Positions 1 to 8,580 of a DNA stretch of 64,000 nt are shown here, one piece after another. The stretch is from the NCBI RefSeq assembly GCF_014699035.1, contig NZ_JACXAA010000004.1:1-64000 (forward strand), given 5' to 3'. The DNA comes from Spirosoma validum (GTDB lineage Bacteria; Bacteroidota; Bacteroidia; Cytophagales; Spirosomataceae). The notes beneath the pieces were generated by a model. The model saw only the letters and a program-made list of their open reading frames with translations, did no database searches and was not told where the DNA came from. The position numbers and the translations under genes were made by a program. The stretch's first letter is position 1. Every line of letters begins with the position of its first letter.

Positions 1-314
1 GTGGAGGGTTGGCTGGTCCGCATATCGACCACCAGCAGGCGGTTGTTGGCTGCATCCAGGACCAGCGGTCCGGCCGTTTGCACAAAGTTGTCTTTGATAA
101 GTGCATCGCCCGTACCATTGAGGTTGATGAGTCGAAGCTGATCGACCTGGGTGGTTGGGGTGCCGTCGTAGAGGGTGTAATAAACCTGTGCTTGGCTGAG
201 TGATAATACGCCCAGAAAAAACCAGATCAGCAGTAAACTTGCCTTGATATAATATCGGTTATTAGGTAACCATGTAACGTTGATCGAGCGAGTAGCTAAG
301 AATAAGTTTTTCAT
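1..314 (-). CDS. Secreted protein, N-terminal part (cut by window edge)
   Basis: The minus strand opens with ATG at 314 and stays open to base 1, so only about 104 N-terminal residues are visible. After a basic start there is a hydrophobic stretch (about residues 27-42) ending in SQAQ, a typical Sec signal peptide. The mature part begins VYYTLYDGTP and contains a segment, LVLDAANNRLLVVDM, of the kind found in blades of NHL or other beta-propeller repeat proteins. It lies downstream of the tail-collar gene on the same strand, separated by a strong hairpin, so co-transcription is doubtful. Secretion is well supported; the propeller assignment is a guess from one repeat-like segment. Confidence 0.6.
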   Translation of the reverse strand, partial: MKNLFLATRSINVTWLPNNRYYIKASLLLIWFFLGVLSLSQAQVYYTLYDGTPTTQVDQLRLINLNGTGDALIKDNFVQTAGPLVLDAANNRLLVVDMRTSQPS

Positions 315-471
315 AATTTGAGGATTTTTAAACTGGTAAAAAGAGGATAAAACGGATCGTGTCAGCCATAGAGCAAGGCTAACCAAGAGAAGGGCTCCAA
401 AAGAGCTGAGCAGGCGTTGTTACCGTACGTAAAAAGCTGGTTTTCGTATCGGCTGCGTCGGCTATAATTAG

Positions 472-515
472 ACCAATAAGTTGCTTGCTACGACTGAGAT
501 AAGCAACTTATTGGT
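472..515. terminator. Perfect 15-bp hairpin after collar gene
   Basis: Arms at 472-486 (ACCAATAAGTTGCTT) and 501-515 are exact reverse complements around a 14-base loop. It lies between the end of the collar gene and the start of the truncated secreted-protein gene. No clear T-run follows on either strand, so it may be a terminator or an RNA-stabilising structure. Confidence 0.5.
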
Positions 516-584
516 ATCCACATGTTTTATCTTTATCCCTGTTTCCTGCGAAAAATGGGATGTATACGAAAGAATATCAGTCCC

Positions 585-1130
585 CTAGTTGCGGCTTGGG
601 AAAATACCTTCCAGCGCAATGCAATAGTTCAGACAAAGGTATGGCTGCATGTTGTCGTGGCCCTGGTTACCACCGGCTGCGCCAATTGCGTTTGGGTTGG
701 CGGGAACCAGATTGTTAGCGGCAGCATAAGCGTTCACTGTAACAGGCGTTTCACTTCCTTCAGTAGACCCGTTCGATGTAGCTGGCACGTTGTTGCTGAT
801 AGTGCTTGCAGTTGCCGCGTCAGTTGAGCCCATGAGCGCGTGGCTGTGCGACGGCATCTGGTTGGAGTTGAGTGTAACATTCTCTGTACCGGCTACTTGT
901 CCTAACGAATACGAACCCAGACCTGGTCCCTGCCCCGAACTGATGGCTACCCGACCGCGCAAATCAGGTAGGCCAAAGGTGGTTTGACCGTTGCCCCCAT
1001 ACGTAGTACCTAATAATGAAAATAATGCCGTGTACTGATTGATTTGGAGCAACTGTCCTTGGCAAAAAGCCCAGCCACGGGGTGCGTAATTGTAAGGGAA
1101 TAGGCAAATTTGACCGATAAATGGTTCCAT
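585..1130 (-). CDS. Phage tail-collar domain protein (microcystin-dependent protein-like)
   Basis: 181 residues. The N-terminus EPFIGQICLFPYNYAPRGWA is the classical start of the tail Collar domain seen in MdpB-type proteins, followed by FCQGQLL, YGGNGQTTFGLPDLRGRV and GTENVTLNSNQMPSHSHAL, whose paired histidines match the conserved SHSH metal site. A low-complexity Ser/Thr/Asn middle (about 105-150) leads to a C-terminal MQPYLCLNYCIALEG motif, also canonical. In Bacteroidota such genes usually occur outside prophages as small secreted or surface-associated proteins of unknown role. There is no signal peptide. Start chosen at the conserved MEPFIG. Identity is confident; biological function is unknown. 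Confidence 0.9.
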   Translation of the reverse strand: MEPFIGQICLFPYNYAPRGWAFCQGQLLQINQYTALFSLLGTTYGGNGQTTFGLPDLRGRVAISSGQGPGLGSYSLGQVAGTENVTLNSNQMPSHSHALMGSTDAATASTISNNVPATSNGSTEGSETPVTVNAYAAANNLVPANPNAIGAAGGNQGHDNMQPYLCLNYCIALEGIFPSRN

Positions 1131-1984
1131 GGAATTGATTGATTAGGAGTAAATTGATTGTAAAAAAGAGTTGATCAATATGCAGGGTGATGGATGTGCC
1201 AGATCAAAATCTGGTAATCACTGCGCAAGTTGTTAACTAAATAGTCATTCCCCATACTCTCTACTTAAAAAATAACTAAAAATCGACCGACATTTCGTAA
1301 ACGGTAGTGGAATAGCTCTTTTTGTAACTATTAGTCTGTATTAATTTACAATATCCAATTTTTGATTTAGTTAGTTGGCCGTCACGTAGACTCAGTGTAG
1401 GCCACATAAATTAACTACTGTTGTAATTTATTGAGAATAATTTATTTTATTTCTAGTATATACTAACCATTAATCTGGATACAAGTAATTTATTTGTTTA
1501 CTATAAAATTTAAGTAGATACTTTTTATATACCATTTAATTTATAAAGCTACCATTTAATATATCTATCATTCATTGGCAAAGGTTGAGATTACATTTGC
1601 TCAAATTCACGACGGGTTTGTATACGTCAGGCCATTGTACCTGCTGAACGCCCGAAGCTGAATGAAACGACCTCCTCCCTTAACCATGAAAAAATCAAAC
1701 CTACCCAACATCCGGGCGGAAACTTGCCCGGAGCCAGTACTTCGTCATTTGCGACCAGACGACCGGCCATTTTATCGTACCGTTACCTGATTTCCCGACC
1801 AACTTTTCCAGCTGATCTGAAGCCATCTTTAGTTTGTATCGAATCCTGTAGGTCGGAGCCGAATAGCCCCGCGTTTGATCAGCTGGTTCCGTCATTCCCG
1901 AAGCTGAACGTATATCGGACTAAACAAGGCGTTCGCTGAAAAGCCTTCAATAGAGTAAGCAATCTCCCTAAACCCAATACGACT
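1131..1984. other. Intergenic stretch without a convincing gene
   Basis: About 850 bases. The left half (1250-1570) is strongly AT-rich and carries no open frame of note. The right half is GC-richer and includes a 34-codon frame at 1686-1790 on the plus strand (starts MKKSNLPNIR) without a clear ribosome site. Frames on both strands at 1700-1940 are short and mutually overlapping. It may be remnant coding sequence upstream of the 1985 gene, but I cannot name a source. Confidence 0.4.
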
Positions 1985-2419
1985 GTGGCTACTCCACTCA
2001 CTATGTACGTGCCAATTAAACAGGATGCGGCTTCGCAGGCTGCCGCTCAGGCTATTTACGCCAACTTTGCTACGACAACGCATGCTGGTCTCGATGCGTC
2101 CGGTATTCTGCATTATGCCCGCGTTGCGCTTATTCCCAATGCGTCGGGAACCGAAGGGGCTCTGGGGTTGCTACTGGTAACGACGTTCGATGGGGCTATG
2201 AACCCGTATCTAAGCTATTTCTGGAATAAAGACCCGGCCATCAAAGGTGCCTTTCAGGCAATTATGGACATTGCCCTCGATCCACCAAGTCCGCCGGTTA
2301 CAGACCTGAACGGCTTCCAGAATTTCATTAATGCGTGTAATCTGAACCAACCTGCCGACCTGTATCAGGCGTATCCGCAAACGGTGGCTCAAATCGAGTC
2401 GGCTTTCTCCTCGAACTAA
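1985..2419 (+). CDS. Small protein paired with DyP peroxidase, function unknown
   Basis: 144 residues from a GTG at 1985; an in-frame ATG at 2003 (MYVPIKQD) is an equally good start. The protein has no signal peptide or membrane segment. It is rich in Ala and small residues and contains YPQTVAQIESAF at the C-terminus and an IMDIALDPP segment in the middle. It sits 90 bases ahead of the DyP peroxidase on the same strand, so a two-gene unit is likely. I do not recognise the family. The upstream frame stays open to 1940 but has no ATG. A role as accessory to or substrate partner of the peroxidase is inferred only from position. Confidence 0.7.
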   Translation: MATPLTMYVPIKQDAASQAAAQAIYANFATTTHAGLDASGILHYARVALIPNASGTEGALGLLLVTTFDGAMNPYLSYFWNKDPAIKGAFQAIMDIALDPPSPPVTDLNGFQNFINACNLNQPADLYQAYPQTVAQIESAFSSN

Positions 2420-2443
2420 TTGCTGTATTCTTCAGAGCACAGA

Positions 2444-2487
2444 CTGATGGTCTGCTGATCGTCTGCGGATTATCAACAGACCATCAG
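2444..2487 (+). promoter_or_regulatory. 16-bp hairpin between the two genes of the DyP unit
   Basis: Arms 2444-2459 and 2472-2487 pair over 16 bases with one G-U, around a 12-base loop. No T-run follows, so read-through into the peroxidase gene is plausible. It may stabilise the upstream message end or attenuate transcription. Confidence 0.45.
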
Positions 2488-2509
2488 CCAGTACTAACTT
2501 TCTCTATTC

Positions 2510-3943
2510 ATGACAACCTCAACCAATACCCCGGATAAGTCAGCGATTCAGGGATTGATTCTACGTGGCTATACGCACCCGTACTCCTGTCATTTTCTGT
2601 TTAATTTCCCGGATAAGTCCGATACCCAGGCGTTTTTCAAAACCCTCTTTCCGCTGGTACAGAACGCGGAAGACTGGGGTGTAAACAAACCGACGCAACT
2701 GTTGAATATTGGTCTGACCTATACGGGCATTGATCAGCTGAACGTATTGAATACGAGCGACCTGGCGCAGTTTCCTTCCGATTTTGTGACGGGCCCCTGG
2801 AGTGGTCAGTCGCAGGCCTCCCTGCTGGATTATGATGAAAGTGCGCCATCTACGTGGTGGGGGCAGAACTTTCAGAATCAGGATCTTCACTGCGTTGTCC
2901 ATGCCTACGCCCTGACATCATCCGACATGGATACGCTCACGACCTTCGTCACGACCTCAGCCGCTACGAACGGCATAAAGGAATTATTCCCGCGGGCGGG
3001 GAACCAGTCCCGGCTAAGTCAGTGCCAGCTGCCGGACGATGAAATTCATTTTGGTTATCGGGACGGTATTTCCGAGCCTGGGCTTGGTATCAGCGGAGCC
3101 AGTACGGATGAGAGTGCGCTGGGTAATTTTCTGATCGGTTACGATACGTCGTCCATTATTCAACCGGGGCCAACAACCGGAAACGCCGGTACGTTTGCCC
3201 AGAACGGTTGTTACAACGCGTTTCGGGTTCTTTACCAGGACGTAGCTGCTTTTAATTCGTTGCTCGAAGAGCAGGCGGCCCTTGCCGCACCGGTTATTGG
3301 CCAGACGCCCGAGCAGGTGCAGGAATGGGTAGCGGCTAAATTGATCGGTCGGTGGCGTAACGGATCGCCGTTGATGCTTAGCCCCGATGCGCCAGACCCG
3401 GCTACGCAGGATAGCGAAGATTTCGGCTATGTTGAGCCGAATGACACCAGCAAGTATAAGGACGTAGTCAGTACAGCCAAATGCCCATTTTCGGCGCATA
3501 CGCGGGTAGCTAATCCGCGTGATGAACACCTGACCCCTATTGAGGGTGATACGGCCCCGCGTATTCTTCGGCGGGGCGTTCCCTACGGAACAACCTTGAC
3601 CGGCACAACGGATGATGGGGTCGACAGGGGGCTGGTAGGCTTGTTTCTGTGTGGGAGCTTTTCCCGGCAGTTTGAGAAGATTTATGGCTGGATGAACAGC
3701 AATGATTTCGCGTCTGATTTCAACGCGTATCCGACCCCACAGGATGCTGTTATGGGGAATCGAAACCCGACGAAGCAAAAAAACATAGGCACGAATTTCG
3801 TTATTCCGGTCCCGACGGCTCAGGAGCCCAAACGAACCTTTACCATGACGTCAATGCCGTTGCTGATTGTTACGCGGGGTACGGCCTATTGTCTGCTCCC
3901 GAGTCTTCCTTCCCTTCGTTTGCTCGCAGGTCTCACCGGTTAG
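2510..3943 (+). CDS. DyP-type heme peroxidase
   Basis: 477 residues. The distal motif of the dye-decolourising peroxidase family appears as GYRDGISEP (about 182-190), with Asp185 as the distal acid. The likely proximal heme ligand is His330 in SAHTRVANPRD, and a conserved ILRRGVPYG follows at about 352-360 together with GLVGLFLCGSFSRQFE. DyP enzymes oxidise dyes, phenolics and other bulky substrates with hydrogen peroxide. There is no Sec or Tat signal, so it is probably cytoplasmic, and no encapsulin gene or targeting tail is visible nearby. It follows a 144-residue gene on the same strand. The family call is firm; the physiological substrate is unknown. Confidence 0.93.
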   Translation: MTTSTNTPDKSAIQGLILRGYTHPYSCHFLFNFPDKSDTQAFFKTLFPLVQNAEDWGVNKPTQLLNIGLTYTGIDQLNVLNTSDLAQFPSDFVTGPWSGQSQASLLDYDESAPSTWWGQNFQNQDLHCVVHAYALTSSDMDTLTTFVTTSAATNGIKELFPRAGNQSRLSQCQLPDDEIHFGYRDGISEPGLGISGASTDESALGNFLIGYDTSSIIQPGPTTGNAGTFAQNGCYNAFRVLYQDVAAFNSLLEEQAALAAPVIGQTPEQVQEWVAAKLIGRWRNGSPLMLSPDAPDPATQDSEDFGYVEPNDTSKYKDVVSTAKCPFSAHTRVANPRDEHLTPIEGDTAPRILRRGVPYGTTLTGTTDDGVDRGLVGLFLCGSFSRQFEKIYGWMNSNDFASDFNAYPTPQDAVMGNRNPTKQKNIGTNFVIPVPTAQEPKRTFTMTSMPLLIVTRGTAYCLLPSLPSLRLLAGLTG

Positions 3944-3962
3944 TGAATTTCAGGTCGTTTCT

Positions 3963-3992
3963 GTTCGGTCGGGTACTTAAACCTGACCGAAC
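3963..3992. terminator. Hairpin downstream of DyP gene
   Basis: Arms 3963-3974 and 3981-3992 (GTTCGGTCGGGT) pair over 12 bases with one G-U and a 6-base loop, starting 20 bases after the peroxidase stop. There is no T-run, so it is a probable but not canonical terminator. Confidence 0.5.
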
Positions 3993-4400
3993 TAAGGTAC
4001 AAATTCGTTATTCGTAAGTGGGCGTAACTGGTTAAGTCAGCTATCGTCGTTGGCACTTCCCAGACCCGTATTCCTAATTCTAATCGTATCTGCTCAGACC
4101 CGCTTGTCGCCCGAAATGAACGGGAAGGGGGCATCCAGCGAGAATGGGACCAACACCCGCCCGCTGGGTAGACCCTGTTGCAAGCCAACATAGCCACTGA
4201 GCTGTATCATCTTCCGGTACGTAGCTGCCTTCGATATGGAGCGCTACGTACCAAAGCAATGGTACGGCATGACCAGAAAGATCAGCACATGACAAACGCT
4301 GACTAACAACAGATCAACACCTGCTGACACAGGCTTATATTGCATTGACCCAGGCTGTTAGCGAGTAAGAATAGCCAGTTTACGACATTATCGCAGACGC
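3993..4400. other. Intergenic region with one inverted repeat
   Basis: No credible gene. An inverted repeat GGTACGTAGC (4216-4225) and its complement (4243-4252) forms a 10-bp stem. It lies downstream of the minus-strand ArsR gene and could end that transcript. Confidence 0.35.
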
Positions 4401-4784
4401 TTAGGCAACATTTCCAGCTAACAACAACAACATGATTTCGCTCGGCATTGTATTCGTTAACGAGTAATGAATCTCTTGGCCCTGACGAACACTAGTTAAC
4501 AGACCCCGATCCCGCATTTTGGTCAATTGATACGACAGGATAGCCTGATCAACCTTTAACTGGCGCTGTAAAGCTGATACGTTCATCGACCGCTTTTGGG
4601 CCAGAGTCAGAACAATTCGTATGCGAAGCGGATGCGCCAGTGTTTTCAATAATTCAGCTGCCTGATTAAACGTTTGATACTCGGCCGCACTTAACGGAGG
4701 AGTAGAAGATGTGGATGAAGACGTTTGGCGGCCGGATGTTTGAGGAGCGAGATTATTAGCGGCATCAATTGCGTTGTTTTGCAT
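4401..4784 (-). CDS. ArsR-family winged-helix transcriptional regulator
   Basis: 127 residues. After a Ser/Thr-rich N-terminal tail (about 1-30) comes a classic ArsR winged helix: AELLKTLAHPLRIRIVLTLA, then MNVSALQRQLKVDQAILSYQLTKMRDRGLLTSVRQGQEIHYSL. ArsR proteins are dimeric repressors released by metals or other signals. The usual metal-binding cysteine motif (ELCVC) is absent; the matching place reads MNVSAL, so this is probably a non-metal member. The upstream region (4785-4950) is AT-rich, as expected for its promoter. No adjacent efflux or target gene reveals its regulon. Confidence 0.88.
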   Translation of the reverse strand: MQNNAIDAANNLAPQTSGRQTSSSTSSTPPLSAAEYQTFNQAAELLKTLAHPLRIRIVLTLAQKRSMNVSALQRQLKVDQAILSYQLTKMRDRGLLTSVRQGQEIHYSLTNTMPSEIMLLLLAGNVA

Positions 4785-4958
4785 AGGAGTAATTTAAAAC
4801 GGCGTTATTATTCCGATAGGTTAGGTGTATGCGTACAATGATCATGTATAACTATGATACTAGCACATTTAATGTATATACGTATAAATAGGTATATTAG
4901 GTTTTAGCTTTCTAAAAAAAATTAATAACTCGTTCGATTCGCTCAGCAATTGATTGAA

Positions 4959-6788
4959 TTATTGCCTGTTAGGTTCCTGTACTGAATTAACTTTTAAGTC
5001 GGTTTGAAGGGCTTCCAGGGCAGCGGCCAGGTAAACCAGCGGAGCGTTCCAGTTGATGGCAATTTCATTCGACGCATACGAGCAGTCGGCATCGATATAC
5101 ACTTCATCAGCGTTGGTGGTTGTGTAGCCTGGACATTTGTCTTGTCGGGCAGCATTGGCGTTCGTGCCGCCCGAAAGCAAACCCGGTACGGGCGCTTCGA
5201 TACCATCTGCCACCGATGGACGATGATGAGGGTGCATAGGGGTTTTGTCGCCGAAACCCGTCAGGAACGAATACCCAACGGCGTTACGTCCCAATAAATA
5301 ATCAAGGTTACCGAGGGCGTAATGAAGGTAACGACTACGGTTGGGTGAATTCGTAAGCCGATACGCCTGGAGAAGTGCTATTCCCTGGTTAGCGGCTTCG
5401 GCGCTGCTTCCCCAGATAAAATCCCTGGCTGACTTACCCATCACCGTATGAAACGCCTGATGGTCAGCTCCCTTGATCAGTGAATCGGCCATTGTTGTCA
5501 GACGCTGCTTAACCTGCGGCAGGTCTTTTTTACCGACAGCCGTTAAGGTATTGCCCGAGCGGGCCAATGTGTAGTAAGCCAGTGTCCGAACCTGCGCCCA
5601 CGAAGGCAATGGGATGCGGGCATCGGGGAATAGATTAACGGCGGTGTAGTACGCATCGTCTTTGGTCGTGACGTAAAGTTCAGCCGCGGCCCAGATCCAT
5701 TCGTCACTGGCGTCGCGATCTTCGTAACCACCCGTCGTTACGTCAGGGTCAAATTTGCCGTTCATTTCCCGCTGGTTGTAGAGCATGGTCGGGTTGGCCT
5801 TTGCCCAGTTCCAGGCTTTCACGGCGGCCGATACGCAGGAATCTGCCAGACCGGGCACCGCTCGGTTGTAGGGTGTCAAAACACGACTCGCCTGCGCCAT
5901 AACGGCGGCAAAATCGAGCGTGGCCGTAATGCTTTTCTGGACGACGTAACGATCTTTTACCGCCTTGTCGGGCATAACCATGCCGTCGAAACCGGCATTG
6001 GTCAGTTTATGATATACGCCACCATCACTCGGGTCCTGCATGGTGAGCATCCAGCGCAGGTTCCAAAGAGCTTCGTCCAGTACGTCCGGTACGTTGTTGG
6101 TACTTTCTGGAATACTGGTGTTCAGCGTTTTAACGTAGCCAGGGAAATCTTCACAGAGCGACAGGAGCGTACCCATCGTAATGCCGGAATTGACAATGTA
6201 TTTGTTGTAATCACCTGCGTCGTACCAGCCTCGTGACGACGATATGACCGTACCCGCCGGGCGACTGGCCGAAGCCGCTGATGGATGAATCAGTACGCGC
6301 GTGTCGGGATGACCTGCCGGGCGTGCCCACTGACCCGCGAACTTGGCCGGTAAGTCGATAGCTGTCCGTTGATAATAAAATCCTTTAGCCGCTCCAATCG
6401 CTACGTCCCGATGGCTATTTGGCCGAATGTCAAATGAGTAGGAATGCCCCAGGCCAGGCACAACGACCACATACGTACCGGTTTTCGTAAAGCGTGAAAA
6501 ATCTGCCGTGCGAGTGGTTTTTCCGGAAATAGCATTCTGACGAGGGCCACTTAACGAACCGGTAAATACGGCTTTTTTAAGATCCGGCGTCATCAACTGA
6601 AACGTACCCTGCGCATCGCCAATCATCACAGCGATTTTAGTTGCATTGGGATAGTAGCCAATTTGATTAAGCCGGATTGCCTCAGAAAGTGGTTGCGCCT
6701 GAACCAGCGTGCTACCCAGACTGGAAATAAGAAAGAAAAAGCTTGCGAGCGATGAAATAAGTCTATTGGGTAGTAAAAGGAGCGACAT
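4959..6788 (-). CDS. Glycoside hydrolase family 9 (endoglucanase-type), secreted
   Basis: 609 residues from ATG at 6788; a longer frame to 6929 exists but this start places a clean signal peptide (LISSLASFFFLISSLGS, cleavage near VQAQ). Residues about 36-125 form the immunoglobulin-like CelD N-terminal domain (IRLNQIGYYPNATKIAVM). The (alpha/alpha)6 barrel follows. GWYDAGDYNKY supplies the catalytic-base aspartates (D190, D193), and the C-terminal DCSYASNEIAINWNAPL supplies the acid Glu575, both diagnostic of GH9. The enzyme should cleave beta-1,4-glucan or related beta-glucans outside the cytoplasm. It is monocistronic, with no SusCD pair beside it. The 295 bases upstream are AT-rich and divergently shared with the SGNH gene. 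Confidence 0.93.
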   Translation of the reverse strand: MSLLLLPNRLISSLASFFFLISSLGSTLVQAQPLSEAIRLNQIGYYPNATKIAVMIGDAQGTFQLMTPDLKKAVFTGSLSGPRQNAISGKTTRTADFSRFTKTGTYVVVVPGLGHSYSFDIRPNSHRDVAIGAAKGFYYQRTAIDLPAKFAGQWARPAGHPDTRVLIHPSAASASRPAGTVISSSRGWYDAGDYNKYIVNSGITMGTLLSLCEDFPGYVKTLNTSIPESTNNVPDVLDEALWNLRWMLTMQDPSDGGVYHKLTNAGFDGMVMPDKAVKDRYVVQKSITATLDFAAVMAQASRVLTPYNRAVPGLADSCVSAAVKAWNWAKANPTMLYNQREMNGKFDPDVTTGGYEDRDASDEWIWAAAELYVTTKDDAYYTAVNLFPDARIPLPSWAQVRTLAYYTLARSGNTLTAVGKKDLPQVKQRLTTMADSLIKGADHQAFHTVMGKSARDFIWGSSAEAANQGIALLQAYRLTNSPNRSRYLHYALGNLDYLLGRNAVGYSFLTGFGDKTPMHPHHRPSVADGIEAPVPGLLSGGTNANAARQDKCPGYTTTNADEVYIDADCSYASNEIAINWNAPLVYLAAALEALQTDLKVNSVQEPNRQ

Positions 6789-7083
6789 GATCAATTCAGG
6801 TTGTCTGTTTTTAGCATGTAACAAAGCGCAGGCCTTAACGTACCTACTCTGAACCGAAAATGAACGAGTACCAGGGAATAGCTCCCATATGATTTTCCTC
6901 TTTAATCGCATACCATACAATAAAACCAAATTGAATAATATAGATATTTTTTTGTACTTGAAGGCATTACTGGCACTATTGAGCTGTGTGTTTTTACCTA
7001 AATGAATTGCGAATACTTTATATGTTCATTCTATTAAAATCGAAAACTATTTAGTGTATTCTTTATAATTTATCAATGATCGT

Positions 7084-8490
7084 ATGAGGCATGACTTCAG
7101 TCAGGCGAACACATCTGTGCGAGGGAAGGTAATTCGTTTCTGGGCTTTACTGACCTGCGTGCTCTTTGTTTCGTTAGCTTTCTGTTACGTTTATGATCAG
7201 GTGTGGGGTAACGCCGATCGACTAATCTCTGGGGTTGCCTATCAAAATGTTTTCAGTACGCTATTCTGGCTTGATATACTTAGTTTGGGATTTGGCATCG
7301 GATTCACATCCCGGAAAAATAGTGTTCAGAATGGTAGTTTAGCCCTGTTGTCTGGGATGGTTTGTTTGCTGGTCCTTGAAGGCGTAGGGTACCTTATTCT
7401 TATTGTCAAACACATACAAACCCCGCCGATCACGTTCCGACGCTTTTATATCCCATCCGGCGTTGCCTCGATCAGACCGTTTCCGGCAGGGGATTTGGAT
7501 CCAGTTGCGGGCCGGTTACATGTTCCGAATGGCTACGATACATTTGTGACCTGTCAGGACGATACAATTCATTGGTCATACAATGCCGCTGGGGCACATG
7601 ACAGGCAACGTCAGCTCATCAACCCCGATTTAACAAAGAAACGAATTGCCATTGTGGGCGATTCGTTTCTGGAAGGCTATATGGTGAATACAAGTGATCG
7701 CTGTTCCTCTATTCTGGAGCGAAAAACAGGTCTTGAACACCTCAACTTCGCCGTTAATGGCTCTAATCCCGTACACTATTATCTCATGTACAAGCGTGTT
7801 GCCAAAGCCTACGCAGCGGACGTGCTGATCATTGGTTTTCTGCCAGCGAATGATTTCGAGATTCTGGACGAACGAATTGCGTATAGACGTGTCGAACACC
7901 CTCAGTATAACCCTTACTGGCAAGGGGTTTATCCAAATTATACCCTGCATTACAGCCTGGCGAACGTAAGTCAATCCATTTTTCATGGGAACACTACCCA
8001 GGCTTCCTTATTAAACGTAGTTGACTCCGTTTATGCTACGCTGTCGCTGGGCGATAAGTTTAAAGCCGATGTGCTGGCCCACTCCAGTCTGTTTCGGCTG
8101 GCTGATGCCTTAACTGTAAAGCGATACCGTAACGGCCAGTTTACCAAATATGAGCAGTTCTCGGAAGAAGAATGGCATTACGTAAGTTACTCGTTAACAA
8201 AATTGATAGCGGAAGCAAAAGGGAAAAAAGTGCTGATCGTATCCATTCCTACGTTGGCTGATCTTACAGCTCTGAAAAAGGGAACGCCTAACCGGATTGA
8301 TCCGTTGCTGGCCAACTTCTGTCAGGAGAAGGGTGTTAACTTTATTCCGTTAGCCCCTTCCTTTCTAGCCTACAAAGGAAATCTGGGCAATCTGTATATT
8401 GAGTGCGACGGGCACTGGTCAGCCAAAGGAGAGTCGTTTGCCGCAGACGCACTGCTTCGTCATCCCATTTATTGTTCGTTGATCAGGTAA
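7084..8490 (+). CDS. Membrane-anchored SGNH/GDSL-type hydrolase
   Basis: 468 residues. Three hydrophobic segments lie at about 18-36, 55-75 and 84-108, followed by an extracytoplasmic domain. The nucleophile motif is GDSFLEGY (Ser194). A second block, NFAVNGSNPVHYYLMYKR, contains the Gly/Asn oxyanion residues, and the C-terminal ECDGHWSAKG carries the Asp-His pair (about D442, H444). This arrangement resembles SGNH domains that act on acylated cell-surface polysaccharides. It faces an acyltransferase-3 gene across a short hairpin. In OafA-type proteins the two activities are fused, so a joint role in surface-glycan O-acetylation is a reasonable inference. The ATG at 7084 has no strong ribosome site. 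Confidence 0.82.
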   Translation: MRHDFSQANTSVRGKVIRFWALLTCVLFVSLAFCYVYDQVWGNADRLISGVAYQNVFSTLFWLDILSLGFGIGFTSRKNSVQNGSLALLSGMVCLLVLEGVGYLILIVKHIQTPPITFRRFYIPSGVASIRPFPAGDLDPVAGRLHVPNGYDTFVTCQDDTIHWSYNAAGAHDRQRQLINPDLTKKRIAIVGDSFLEGYMVNTSDRCSSILERKTGLEHLNFAVNGSNPVHYYLMYKRVAKAYAADVLIIGFLPANDFEILDERIAYRRVEHPQYNPYWQGVYPNYTLHYSLANVSQSIFHGNTTQASLLNVVDSVYATLSLGDKFKADVLAHSSLFRLADALTVKRYRNGQFTKYEQFSEEEWHYVSYSLTKLIAEAKGKKVLIVSIPTLADLTALKKGTPNRIDPLLANFCQEKGVNFIPLAPSFLAYKGNLGNLYIECDGHWSAKGESFAADALLRHPIYCSLIR

Positions 8491-8523
8491 AGAGCCAATA
8501 GGCCTGTACAAGATGTAAAAAAG

Positions 8524-8547
8524 AATGCTTCGGTTCGCCTAAGCATT
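8524..8547. terminator. Small hairpin between convergent genes
   Basis: AATGCTT (8524-8530) and AAGCATT (8541-8547) pair across a 10-base loop, preceded by an A-rich run on the plus strand, which gives T-residues to minus-strand transcripts. It may serve both converging genes. Confidence 0.45.
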
Positions 8548-8580
8548 TAATAGAAATTCCCGGTGGTTATCGCTGGAGAT

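Noticed and set aside
1686-1790. A 34-codon frame starting MKKSNLPNIR in the gap before the DyP unit.
   Set aside because: No ribosome site, promoter box or recognisable family; kept only as part of the intergenic description.
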